This document shows, piece by piece, positions 1-6,501 of a stretch of 10,133 nucleotides of DNA. The DNA is taken from NCBI GenBank assembly GCA_026710565.1, contig JAPOQV010000248.1, forward strand, positions 1-10,133. Direction: 5' to 3'. The notes beneath the pieces are model-generated. The model was not told the DNA's origin. It saw only the letters and a program-made list of their open reading frames with translations, and did not search any database. The position numbers and the translations under genes were made by a program. The stretch comes from Spirochaetaceae bacterium. Its GTDB lineage: Bacteria > Spirochaetota > Spirochaetia > SZUA-6 > Bin103. Position 1 is the first letter of the stretch. Every line of letters starts with the position of its first letter.

Positions 1-991
1 CGCCGTTCAGCGCACGCAGCTTGAGGACCGTCGGATCCGTGGACGAGTCCTGGCGCACCTCGTCGAAATACGGGAGCTGCTGGCCGATCGCGTCGACCGC
101 CAGGTAGTAGGGGTTGCGCTCGAACACGTAGGTGGTAGCAGGCGCGCCGACCTTGAGCACCCACGGCGCCATGGTCGGAAGATCCGGATTGGCGCGCGGG
201 AAGCCCTGTCCCTCGTCGGCCTTGTCCTTGAAGAACTCGGCGGCGCTGGCGAATCCGGCCTCCTTGGCCATTTCATCGACCTTGTCCTGCCCTGCGTACT
301 CGGGATGGAACTGGCTCAGGTAACCCTTGTGGAACCAGACGTAGTACCACTCGCCCAGACGGCCCACCTGGCCGATGTTGGCCTGCGGCCAGGTGAGGCT
401 GAACGTGTAGTCGTCGATGACCTGGAACTCCGCGTCCGCGATGAGGCGTGAGCCGCCGGTGATCGCGGTGCCGAACGGCTCGTACTGCGCGATGTCCTCC
501 ACGAAGAAGGCGACGTCCTCGGTGGTCATCGGACTGCCGTCGGAGAACCTGGCGCCCTTGCGCAGCGTCATGGTCCAGGTGCGGTTGTCGTTCGACGCCA
601 CCATGTCCTGACAGGTGCGCAGGAACCGGTTGACCTGGCCGCCGTACTCGGCGGAGCGGCACATGACCCGGGTCGTGTTGCTGGCGATCGGCTCCGGACC
701 GTTCCCCTGAATCCTGGCGAGATCCTGGTAGGTACCGATCTTCTTCACCTGGCTGGTGGGAAGCAGGACCAGCGGGTCGTCGGGGAGCCGCTGCTCCAAC
801 GGCGGCAGGTCCATGGCATCCAGCATCGGCGCCTGCGTGAGGGTCAGCGTCTGCCCGGTGGCCTGCTGCCACTCGGAGAGATCCCAGGCGTTCTTGCCGT
901 GGTTGTCGGCGAGGACGTCGGCCATGGCCACGGTGGCGCCGGCGCAGACAAGCAGCGCCAGCACGCCGTAACGAACGATCTTGATCGTCAT
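1..991 (-). CDS. ABC transporter solute-binding protein, family 5 (partial, C-terminus beyond left edge)
   Basis: This is the periplasmic or surface binding protein that delivers a solute (oligopeptide, or quite possibly a sugar derivative) to the permeases encoded just upstream. An uninterrupted frame of 330 codons starts at the ATG at 989-991, preceded by an AAGGAAG Shine-Dalgarno sequence. Residues 1-24 form a Sec signal peptide with a hydrophobic core and an AMA cleavage site before D25. A cysteine at 16 is not in a good lipobox (Val precedes it). Family hallmarks are the QAPML and RLPDDPLVLLP segments (53-57, 68-78), the WTMTLRKGARFSDG motif (139-152) followed by MTTEDVAFFVEDI (155-167), and the FERNPYY...GQQLPYFDEV segment (290-312) typical of SBP_bac_5 proteins. 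Full members have about 550-650 residues, so roughly half is missing here. The family is certain; the ligand cannot be read from the sequence. Confidence 0.95.
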   Translation of the reverse strand, partial: MTIKIVRYGVLALLVCAGATVAMADVLADNHGKNAWDLSEWQQATGQTLTLTQAPMLDAMDLPPLEQRLPDDPLVLLPTSQVKKIGTYQDLARIQGNGPEPIASNTTRVMCRSAEYGGQVNRFLRTCQDMVASNDNRTWTMTLRKGARFSDGSPMTTEDVAFFVEDIAQYEPFGTAITGGSRLIADAEFQVIDDYTFSLTWPQANIGQVGRLGEWYYVWFHKGYLSQFHPEYAGQDKVDEMAKEAGFASAAEFFKDKADEGQGFPRANPDLPTMAPWVLKVGAPATTYVFERNPYYLAVDAIGQQLPYFDEVRQDSSTDPTVLKLRALNG

Positions 992-997
992 TCGGTT

Positions 998-1005
998 CTT
1001 CCTTT
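998..1005 (-). promoter_or_regulatory. Shine-Dalgarno of the solute-binding protein gene
   Basis: On the minus strand AAGGAAG lies 6-7 bases before the ATG at 989-991. It fixes the start and shows that the gene has its own translation signal after the 72-base gap from the permease gene. Confidence 0.7.
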
Positions 1006-1036
1006 TCGGTTGGTGTGGATTCGCGATGGTACGCGC

Positions 1037-1052
1037 CGCGCGGTCCTGCGCG
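1037..1052 (-). other. Weak intercistronic stem-loop between permease and binding-protein genes
   Basis: CGCGC (1037-1041) can pair with GCGCG (1048-1052) around a 6-base loop. It lies within the 72-base spacer (992-1063) between the permease stop and the binding-protein start. Such stem-loops in transporter operons can protect mRNA ends or uncouple expression of the abundant binding protein. With only five base pairs in GC-rich DNA, this may be chance. Confidence 0.25.
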
Positions 1053-1063
1053 CAAGCTGGAAC

Positions 1064-2206
1064 CTACGACTTGTAGGGGTCGGCGGCGTCGCGCAGGCCG
1101 TCACCCATGAAGTTGAAGGCCAGGATGAAGAACACCACGGCCGCCACCGGCCACATCAGCCACGGAGCGAACAGGATGGTGCGCAGTTGCCGCGCGTCCT
1201 GCAGCATCACGCCCCAGCTTATCACCGGTTCGTGGAGTCCCAGCCCCAGGAAGCTCAGCGCGGTCTCGCCCAGGATCATGCCGGGGATCGACAGGGTGAG
1301 CGACGCGATCAGGTGGCTCATCACCCCGGGGATCACGTGCACGAACATCACCCGCCGGGTGGAGCCGTTGTCGAGCTGGGCGGCGATCGCGTAGTCGGCC
1401 TCCCGCAGCGCCAGCACCTTGCCGCGCACGGTTCGCGCCAGCCCCGGCCAGGAGAGCAGCGCCAGGATCACGGTGATGGCGAAGAACACCCGCTCCAGCG
1501 GCCAGTTCAGCGGTATGGCCACCGTCAGCACCATCCACAGCGGCAGCGTCGGCACGCTGGCGATCACCTCGATCACGCGCTGGATCACCGTGTCGACCGC
1601 CCCCGAGTAGTACCCGGACACGGTGCCCAGGATGATCGCCAGGAAGAAGGTGAGCAGCACCCCCAGCAGCCCGATGCTGAGCGAAATGCGCGTGCCCCAC
1701 AGCACCCGCGAGAACACGTCCCGCGCCTTCTGATCGGTGCCCAGCAGGTTCAGGCGCGCGTCGCCGTCCACGCCCCAGAGGTGCACGTCGGACCAGAACA
1801 GCCCCCACATCTTGTAGGGCTCGCCACGGACGAACAGGCGGATCGGATAGCTGACGCTGCGATCCTCCACGTAGCTGACACGCAGGGTCACCGGATCGCG
1901 CGTCTCGACGAGCGGATGGACGTACGGCCACGTGAGCACGCCCTCCGGGCTGATGATTCGCGGCAGCCTGGGCGGTATGAGCTGGTTCGACTGCAAGGGC
2001 GACACGAAGGCGCCGCGCGTCGGATCGTAGGGTGCCAGGAACTCGGCGAATGCCAGCGTGAAATACCCCAGGGCGACGATCGCCGCGCCTGCCACCGCCA
2101 GGCGGTGCTTGAAGAAGGCGATCCGCATCAGCTTCCACTGGCTGGCGTCGTAGACTTGGCGCTCGGGCGCAACGGGTGCCAGGACGTCGGCCGGGGCGCT
2201 ACTCAT
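1064..2206 (-). CDS. ABC transporter inner-membrane permease, DppC/OppC type
   Basis: This is the second membrane subunit of a binding-protein-dependent importer; it pairs with the permease encoded at 2199-3182. Its 380 residues run in family order: a cytoplasmic N-terminus with a first membrane helix at about 36-57 (OppC_N type), and a long periplasmic insert at about 60-150. Then come the LLGTDQKARDVFSR motif (154-167, matching the usual GTD..GRDV.SR), membrane helices from about 172, the cytoplasmic EAA loop (271-294, DYAIAAQLDNGS...HVIPG), ALSFLGLG (316-323) and the C-terminal FNFMGDGLRDAADP signature (364-377). In the EAA loop the usual AxALG stretch reads AQLDNG, a divergence that may reflect its own ATPase partner. 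The ATG overlaps the end of the upstream permease gene by 8 bases (ATGAGTAG), indicating translational coupling. Substrate unknown. Confidence 0.95.
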   Translation of the reverse strand: MSSAPADVLAPVAPERQVYDASQWKLMRIAFFKHRLAVAGAAIVALGYFTLAFAEFLAPYDPTRGAFVSPLQSNQLIPPRLPRIISPEGVLTWPYVHPLVETRDPVTLRVSYVEDRSVSYPIRLFVRGEPYKMWGLFWSDVHLWGVDGDARLNLLGTDQKARDVFSRVLWGTRISLSIGLLGVLLTFFLAIILGTVSGYYSGAVDTVIQRVIEVIASVPTLPLWMVLTVAIPLNWPLERVFFAITVILALLSWPGLARTVRGKVLALREADYAIAAQLDNGSTRRVMFVHVIPGVMSHLIASLTLSIPGMILGETALSFLGLGLHEPVISWGVMLQDARQLRTILFAPWLMWPVAAVVFFILAFNFMGDGLRDAADPYKS

Positions 2207-3182
2207 AACGAATCCGCGGGTCGGCGACCGCCAGCAGCAGATCCGAGATCAACGTGCCGATGACGGTGAGGATCGCGAGGATCAGCATGTAGCTTGAGAC
2301 CAGCTGCATGTCCTCCGCGCGGATCGCGCGCAGGAAGACCGGCCCCATGGCCGGCAGGTCGAGCACGATCTCCGTGATCACCGCGCCCGAGATCAGCCCC
2401 GGCAGGATGCTGCCGGCGCCCGACAGGAACGGGTTGATGGCGATGCGCAGCGGGTACTTGACGATCAGGCGCCGCTCGGTCAGCCCCTTGGCGCGCGCCA
2501 GCTCGACGTAGGGCCGCTTCAGCTCGTCCAGCAGGTTGGCGCGCAGAATGCGGATCAGCCCCGCGGTGCTGGCCGTGCCGATGACGATCACGGGAATCGC
2601 CAGGTTCGTCATCAGGTTCAGCACCTTCGGAATGCTCCAGGCGGCATCCTCGAACTCCTTCGAGAACAGTCCGCCGATGGCGCCGCCGAGGTACTTTGCC
2701 GAGTAGAACATCAGCACCAGCGCCAGCAGAAAGTTGGGGACCGACAGCCCGATGAAGCCCACCACGCTCCAGAAGTAGTCGCCGAACGAGTATTGGCGCA
2801 CGGCCGAGTAGAGGCCGATCGGGAACGCCACCGCCCAGGTGAACAGCATCGAGGCGATCGACAGCAGGATCGTGATGGGAAAGCGGTCCCGGAATACGTT
2901 CCGCACCGGCATGCGGTATTCGATCGAGTAGCCCATGTCGCCGGTCAGGAAACCGCCCAGCCAAGTGAAGAAGCGCACGAACGTGGGGTCGTCCAGCCGG
3001 TACAGCTCGCGGATCGCCTGGATGTACTCCATGTCGACGTTTTCCCCGCGCTGCTCCATCGCCTCGGCCACTCGGCTGGCGTAATCGCCGGGCGGCAGCT
3101 CCACCACGACGAAGGTGAGCACCGCGATCAGCGCCACCGTCGGGACCATGATCAGCAGGCGCCGGATGATGTAGGACCCCAT
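2199..3182 (-). CDS. ABC transporter inner-membrane permease, DppB/OppB type
   Basis: First membrane subunit of the importer. It has 327 residues, the normal length for the family. The N-terminus has the usual pattern: a short YIIRRLL start, membrane helix at about 9-29, then ELPPGDY (28-34) and a periplasmic stretch with the ELYRLDDP motif (59-66). Further helices follow at about 104-127, 137-160, 190-212, 255-275 and 296-318. The cytoplasmic EAA loop is at about 225-251 (YVELARAKGL...KYPLRIAINP) and contacts the ATPase. The protein ends in ADPRIRYE, the usual DPR.R.. tail. The ATG at 3180-3182 has no clear Shine-Dalgarno but gives the correct N-terminus; the gene follows the transaldolase stop by 37 bases, so translation may depend partly on readthrough from that gene. 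No ATPase gene is visible nearby. Confidence 0.95.
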   Translation of the reverse strand: MGSYIIRRLLIMVPTVALIAVLTFVVVELPPGDYASRVAEAMEQRGENVDMEYIQAIRELYRLDDPTFVRFFTWLGGFLTGDMGYSIEYRMPVRNVFRDRFPITILLSIASMLFTWAVAFPIGLYSAVRQYSFGDYFWSVVGFIGLSVPNFLLALVLMFYSAKYLGGAIGGLFSKEFEDAAWSIPKVLNLMTNLAIPVIVIGTASTAGLIRILRANLLDELKRPYVELARAKGLTERRLIVKYPLRIAINPFLSGAGSILPGLISGAVITEIVLDLPAMGPVFLRAIRAEDMQLVSSYMLILAILTVIGTLISDLLLAVADPRIRYE

Positions 3183-3219
3183 GTGCAGATCGGATGATGG
3201 TCGGCGGTCGCGCTACGGG

Positions 3220-4644
3220 TCAAACCCGCGGCGGGCTCATCGTGTAGTGATCGAGCGCATCGCGGGCCGCGGCGAACGACTTCAGGGTGGCGGCAACCGT
3301 GGGGTGCTCGGCGAACCGCGCCGGCCGCATCGCGTCCGGCTCGAACGCCAGCCGGAAGCTGCGGCTGCGTGCCAGCCGGTCCAGGACGCCGCTGGCGGCC
3401 CGGTCGTCGATGCCGGCGGCGAGCGCGCGCGGCTCGGCGTCATAGGCGCGCGCCCGGTCCGGGAAGCACGAGAAGTACACCGGCTCCGGGCCGGCGGTGA
3501 CCGCGGTGTCGATGTGCCACGGCCCGCGCATGGATGCGACCAGCAGCGCGGAGCGGCGACAGCCGCGATCACGCAGCAACGCGTACGAACGCTGCGTGAT
3601 CGCGGCGCTCGCCCACCGGGCGACCGATTCGGGGTCCGGGTCGCCGGCCGCGGCCAGCTCGGCGGCGACCGTCTCGTCGAGCCGGCCGTTCATCATCACC
3701 AGCAGCCCGGCCGGCCCCGTGCCCGCGTCCGGCGCGCTCCGCTCCAGCACCTCCGCGAACGCCAGGTGCTGCGCCACCGAGCAGCTCGCGGTGATCACCA
3801 GGCCGATCGCCCGCGCGGCCAGGGCGGAGCAGGCGTCCAGACCCGCCTCGGTCCCCGGCAGCTTGAAGCGCACGTTGGGAATGGCGTCGAGCTCCCCCGT
3901 CAGCCGGTCGTGCACGTATCCCGCCTCGTCGATCATCGACGCGGCATCGCCGGCGGCACGCGGGTCGACCTGATAGGTGACCCATCCGTACGCGCCGTCG
4001 CTCGCCTCGAAGATCGGGCGCAGCTCGCAGGCGACGCCGGCGACCACGCGCAGGGCGAGCTCGGCAGCCCGGCGCGCGGGCTCGATCGCGCTGTCCTCGA
4101 CGATCGCGTCGCGCACCGGATCCCACCGCTCCGGCGCTGCGCGGCATGCCGCGTCGATCATGATCGGGTTGGTGGTCACCAGCACCGCGCCCCGCCGCAG
4201 CGCCCAGTCGAGCTCCTGCGGAGAGTCGTTGCCCCATGGATTCGCGCGCTTCCCCGCGGCGGTCATCCGCGCCAGCCGTGCCAGGCTGCTCGCCTCGATC
4301 GAAGCGGCTTCCGAGCGCACCGCGTCCCTCAGATCCGAACGGCCGTGCGGGTCGAGGACCCGGCACAGGCGTTCCGACGCGGCCGCCGCGGCCTCGCCCA
4401 TCCCTTCTCCCGGATGTCGTGCCCAAAGCAGCCACGTCGAGCGCAGATCGATGGCCAGCGCGGCGATCCCGGCAAGCACCCCATCCTGCGTTGCGGCCGC
4501 CGACCGGGCCAGCGTGCGTTCAGCCTCGGCGGCATGGGCCTCCACCGCCGTCACCAGGCGTTCGGGGTCGGCGGCCAGCAGCTCGGCGCGGATCCGGTGG
4601 CGCTCGACCGAGCCGGAGACGGCACGCACTATCTGGTTGAACAC
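3220..4644 (-). CDS. Transaldolase-family protein with a long N-terminal extension; start uncertain
   Basis: Probably a Schiff-base aldolase or transaldolase acting on sugar phosphates in the cytoplasm. Numbered from a GTG at 4644 (474 residues), the barrel begins near 135. It has NDSPQELDWALRRGAVLVTTNP (139-160), holding the conserved Asp (D140) and the TTNP motif; VTYQVDPR (222-229); VRFKLPGTEAGL (258-269), with K261 as the Schiff-base lysine; ITASCSVAQ (284-292), with T285; and NGRLDE (319-324). The position of the classical catalytic Glu (E96 in E. coli TalB) is Gln (Q225), as in fructose-6-phosphate aldolase (Q59). An alpha-helical region of about 134 residues precedes the barrel, which normal members lack. 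No candidate start has a good ribosome-binding site: GTGs are at 4644, 4629 and 4554, and the first ATG encodes M82. The frame also stays open into the upstream gene. A 16-base-arm inverted repeat lies within residues 347-361. The family is sure; substrate and start are not. Confidence 0.85.
   Translation of the reverse strand: MFNQIVRAVSGSVERHRIRAELLAADPERLVTAVEAHAAEAERTLARSAAATQDGVLAGIAALAIDLRSTWLLWARHPGEGMGEAAAAASERLCRVLDPHGRSDLRDAVRSEAASIEASSLARLARMTAAGKRANPWGNDSPQELDWALRRGAVLVTTNPIMIDAACRAAPERWDPVRDAIVEDSAIEPARRAAELALRVVAGVACELRPIFEASDGAYGWVTYQVDPRAAGDAASMIDEAGYVHDRLTGELDAIPNVRFKLPGTEAGLDACSALAARAIGLVITASCSVAQHLAFAEVLERSAPDAGTGPAGLLVMMNGRLDETVAAELAAAGDPDPESVARWASAAITQRSYALLRDRGCRRSALLVASMRGPWHIDTAVTAGPEPVYFSCFPDRARAYDAEPRALAAGIDDRAASGVLDRLARSRSFRLAFEPDAMRPARFAEHPTVAATLKSFAAARDALDHYTMSPPRV
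3562..3606. repeat. Perfect 16-base-arm inverted repeat inside the transaldolase gene
   Basis: GCCGCGATCACGCAGC at 3562-3577 is the exact reverse complement of GCTGCGTGATCGCGGC at 3591-3606, with a 13-base spacer (3578-3590) holding a CGTACG palindrome. In the minus-strand mRNA this is a very stable hairpin spanning codons for residues 347-361 (A-A-I-T-Q ... L-L-R-D-R-G). No T-run follows, so it is not a standard terminator. The right-hand codons include CGT and GAT where the gene usually uses CGC and GAC, and these choices complete the pairing. Confidence 0.9.
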
Positions 4645-4673
4645 TACTACGCCGATATGGGTGTGCGGGCGAT

Positions 4674-5378
4674 CTATTTCTTGCCGGTGGCTAGCTTTCG
4701 GCGCGTTTCTCGAACGGCGATGGCGGGCAAGGCAGGGGCGGTCGCTTCGAGATAAGTGGCGATTGCGTCGCGGTGCTGCTTGATGCCCTTGCGCAAAAGC
4801 CAGGAGACCGCCTTGGTGATGCACCCGTCCTTTTCCCCCTTGAGGCGGCCGATCAACTGAAATGACAAGTCGAGGACTCGCGCGTCGGGCGATTGCGTGA
4901 TGGGCGCCGTCAGCAAGACGAGGGCGGCGCGGCGCTTGTTGACGTTCTCGTCGCAGGCGAGCGACTCGAGCAGGGCTGACCAGTCGTCCCAATCCGCCAA
5001 CAGATCCACATCGTTGAAGACAGTCTGGCAAGTGCTATCGACCTCGGCCCAGCCGTTCAGGCAGCCGAGCCAGGCATCCAGTTGGGCGAGTGGGAGCTGG
5101 CGGCGGTAGCGTGGGAACTTGCGGAAGAGCGTCCGCGGGGCGCAGCGCTCTTCGTAGGAGTCGCCGTGGTATAGGTCGTTGATCAGCGCCAGCCAGTCTT
5201 CGTAGCTGAGGTCTTTGTGGCCGGCGATAAAGTCGAGCACGATGGCGCGGCTCTGCTCGTTCTTGAGCCCATACCACGTGCGCGTCGTGCCCTGGTGCTC
5301 GGGGCGTTGGGTGGTGTTGCCGCGGCCGGGCACGGCGGCTCGGATTTGGCGCAGGATGGTCTGGTGGTGGGGGTTCAT
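4674..5378 (-). CDS. AlkD-like DNA glycosylase (DNA alkylation repair, HEAT-like repeats)
   Basis: Predicted monofunctional DNA glycosylase removing alkylated purines (the 3- or 7-methylpurine class). It has 234 residues, almost the length of Bacillus cereus AlkD (237), and is all helical in appearance. Residues that in AlkD line the DNA-binding cleft (W109, D113, R148) have counterparts at nearly the same numbers: W110 and D114 in NGWAEVD, and R149/R150 in NVNKRRAAL. The family motif KAVSWLLRKG (189-198) follows, with a Lys/Arg-rich tail. The ATG (5376-5378) is 3 bases past the hydrolase stop, so translation is probably coupled. Hand-counted GC is about 63% in 4681-4920 against about 76% in sampled transaldolase lines, which suggests separate origin. 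A DNA repair gene inside a transport and sugar operon is unexpected. Family assignment rests on motifs and length, not on a search. Confidence 0.85.
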   Translation of the reverse strand: MNPHHQTILRQIRAAVPGRGNTTQRPEHQGTTRTWYGLKNEQSRAIVLDFIAGHKDLSYEDWLALINDLYHGDSYEERCAPRTLFRKFPRYRRQLPLAQLDAWLGCLNGWAEVDSTCQTVFNDVDLLADWDDWSALLESLACDENVNKRRAALVLLTAPITQSPDARVLDLSFQLIGRLKGEKDGCITKAVSWLLRKGIKQHRDAIATYLEATAPALPAIAVRETRRKLATGKK

Positions 5379-5381
5379 AGG

Positions 5382-6311
5382 TCAATGGCTGTGACTTTGC
5401 GACAGACGGTAGATGCGCTCGGCGTTCCGGTGCAGCAGCTTGTGCTGCAGCCGCTCCGGCCGCCGGCTGACGATCTCCCGCAGTGCGGTGACCCAGCCCG
5501 CCAGCGGGCTTGCGGGCACGCAGACCGGCCAGTCGCTACCGAACACGATGCGCTCCTCGCCGAAGCAGTCGATGCAGTGATCGACGGTCGGCGCCAGGTC
5601 CTCCGCCGTCCAGCCCGGCCCGCCGCGGGCCACGATGCCGGAGATCTTGCAGATCACGTTGCCATGTGCGCCCAGCGCGGCCATGTCGTCCAGCCACTGC
5701 TGCCGCTCGTGGCCGTACACCTCGTCGTCCGACGGTCCGGTCTTGCCGGAGACCACCTTGGGGTCGGCGTTGCCGCAGTGATCGAGGATGAAGGTGTTGC
5801 GCGGACAGCGTCGAACGACCTCCGCGGCATCGGCAAGCTCGCGCGGACGGATACAGATGTCGAACGACATTCCAGCCTCCGCAAGCAGCGTCAGCCCGGC
5901 GGCGAATCGCTCCGAGAGCAACGTTCCGGGCGCCGTGGTCGGGGGGTGCAGCAGGTGGCGGATACCCCGGCACGACTCCTGTCTCCGTATCGCCTCCAGC
6001 TCGCCCGCGAAGCCGGGGGCGTCGACCGTGCCGGAGAAAACTGCCGCGGCGGTCGGCACCTCAGGCCGCAGGCACAACTCGGCGACCAGCCCGCGCTCGC
6101 GCGGCCGGTCGGATGCCGCCACGTCCACCTCCATGTAGACCGCCCGCTCGATGCCGGTGCCCCGAGCCTCGCGCAGGTAGGTGTCGATGGTGTAGCTCCG
6201 CTGCAGCACTTCCGGTGTCTGGCTCAGCCACGGCGGGTTCAACTGGTCCAGATCCCAGAGATGCTGGTGGGTATCGACGATCGGAATCAGTCTTTCGGGT
6301 GTCCTCGTCAT
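5382..6311 (-). CDS. Amidohydrolase_2 family hydrolase (COG3618-like, probable sugar-lactone hydrolase)
   Basis: A metal-dependent TIM-barrel hydrolase of 309 residues, the usual length for this branch, which includes L-fuconolactonase, L-rhamnonolactonase and 2-pyrone-4,6-dicarboxylate lactonase. The first strand carries DTHQHLW (13-19) with H15 and H17. ILDHCGN (175-181) gives H178, CKISG (221-225) is conserved, and FGSDWPV (257-263) gives the catalytic Asp D260. HRNAERIYRL (294-303) is the typical C-terminal helix. No signal peptide, so cytoplasmic. A GGAGG (6323-6327) lies 11 bases before the ATG, a rather long spacing. This is the first gene of the left-going array. With the transporter, the transaldolase-family protein and the divergent esterase and glycosidase-like genes, a sugar-lactone substrate is the best guess, but the sequence alone does not fix it. 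Confidence 0.92.
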   Translation of the reverse strand: MTRTPERLIPIVDTHQHLWDLDQLNPPWLSQTPEVLQRSYTIDTYLREARGTGIERAVYMEVDVAASDRPRERGLVAELCLRPEVPTAAAVFSGTVDAPGFAGELEAIRRQESCRGIRHLLHPPTTAPGTLLSERFAAGLTLLAEAGMSFDICIRPRELADAAEVVRRCPRNTFILDHCGNADPKVVSGKTGPSDDEVYGHERQQWLDDMAALGAHGNVICKISGIVARGGPGWTAEDLAPTVDHCIDCFGEERIVFGSDWPVCVPASPLAGWVTALREIVSRRPERLQHKLLHRNAERIYRLSQSHSH

Positions 6312-6322
6312 GGGGCCGTGTG

Positions 6323-6327
6323 CCTCC
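6323..6327 (-). promoter_or_regulatory. Shine-Dalgarno of the amidohydrolase gene
   Basis: GGAGG on the minus strand, 11 bases upstream of the ATG at 6309-6311. The spacing is longer than ideal, but no better-placed start is seen. Confidence 0.5.
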
Positions 6328-6423
6328 GTCTGCCGGCAGTGTCGCCCCGGTCACCGTCGCTGCCGCCGATGCTGTGGGCGCGGCCGATGATGCAGGACGC
6401 CCCCGAAGAGGGCAACTCGGCAC

Positions 6424-6489
6424 CCGTCTCAAGCGTCCGGCTTGACGCCCGTCTCGCCGGCCGTCTCGACGGCCGGCACATGCCCGTCT
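6424..6489 (+). repeat. Four direct repeats of CCGTCT
   Basis: CCGTCTC occurs at 6424-6430, 6449-6455 and 6461-6467, and CCGTCT at 6484-6489. Start-to-start distances are 25, 12 and 23 bases, close to multiples of the helical turn. The third copy overlaps the left arm and centre of the 22-base inverted repeat. This may be an operator cluster; the short unit and GC-rich background leave chance possible. Confidence 0.5.
6456..6477. promoter_or_regulatory. Perfect 22-base inverted repeat (candidate operator)
   Basis: GCCGGCCGTC (6456-6465) and GACGGCCGGC (6468-6477) are exact reverse complements around a 2-base centre. It sits 24 bases before the esterase ATG and about 145 bases before the amidohydrolase start. 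Position between divergent genes favours an operator for a dimeric regulator over a terminator, and no T-run follows on either strand. Confidence 0.6.
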
Positions 6490-6494
6490 AACGT
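6489..6494 (+). promoter_or_regulatory. Possible -10 element for leaderless transcription of the esterase gene
   Basis: TAACGT (TANNNT form) lies 7 bases before the ATG at 6502, which has no Shine-Dalgarno. This is the spacing seen for leaderless mRNAs in several high-GC bacteria. The motif is short and the call tentative. Confidence 0.3.
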
Positions 6495-6501
6495 TCCGTC
6501 C

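Larger units (their letters stand above)
6312..6501. promoter_or_regulatory. Divergent intergenic control region
   Basis: This 190-base gap separates the left-going amidohydrolase array from the right-going esterase/TIM-barrel pair, so it must hold promoters for both. No convincing -35/-10 pair was found for either direction. It contains a 10-base palindrome CTGCCGGCAG (6330-6339), a 22-base inverted repeat (6456-6477) and four CCGTCT direct repeats (6424, 6449, 6461, 6484). These suggest shared control by a DNA-binding regulator that is not encoded in the window. Confidence 0.6.

Noticed and set aside
273..1055. A 260-codon minus-strand frame across the binding-protein gene
   Set aside because: It is out of frame with the binding-protein motifs and signal peptide; Arg/Gly/His-rich shadow.
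899..2263. A 454-codon plus-strand open frame opposite the permease
   Set aside because: His/Gln/Arg-rich shadow of the opposite strand; the minus strand carries an intact permease.
2399..2416. A 7-base-arm hairpin in the DppB-type permease gene
   Set aside because: Arms this short are common in GC-rich coding DNA and nothing else marks the site.
2489..2500. A 12-base palindrome TGGCGCGCGCCA inside the DppB-type permease gene
   Set aside because: It encodes the conserved LARAK residues of the EAA loop; GC-rich codons explain it.
4605..4680. A short plus-strand stretch reading like real protein (THYLVEHYYADMGVRAI), possibly a gene remnant
   Set aside because: No family recognised, no start or flanking coding signal, and it covers only the junction between two minus-strand genes. 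A database search could revive it.
3181..4755. A 524-codon plus-strand open frame opposite the transaldolase
   Set aside because: It is a shadow of a GC-rich gene: Arg/Gly/Pro/His-rich low-complexity composition with no motifs, while the opposite strand has clear transaldolase motifs.
6431..6443. A 13-base exact repeat (AAGCGTCCGGCTT) also at 9794-9806
   Set aside because: One such match is expected by chance in a 10 kb window of this composition.
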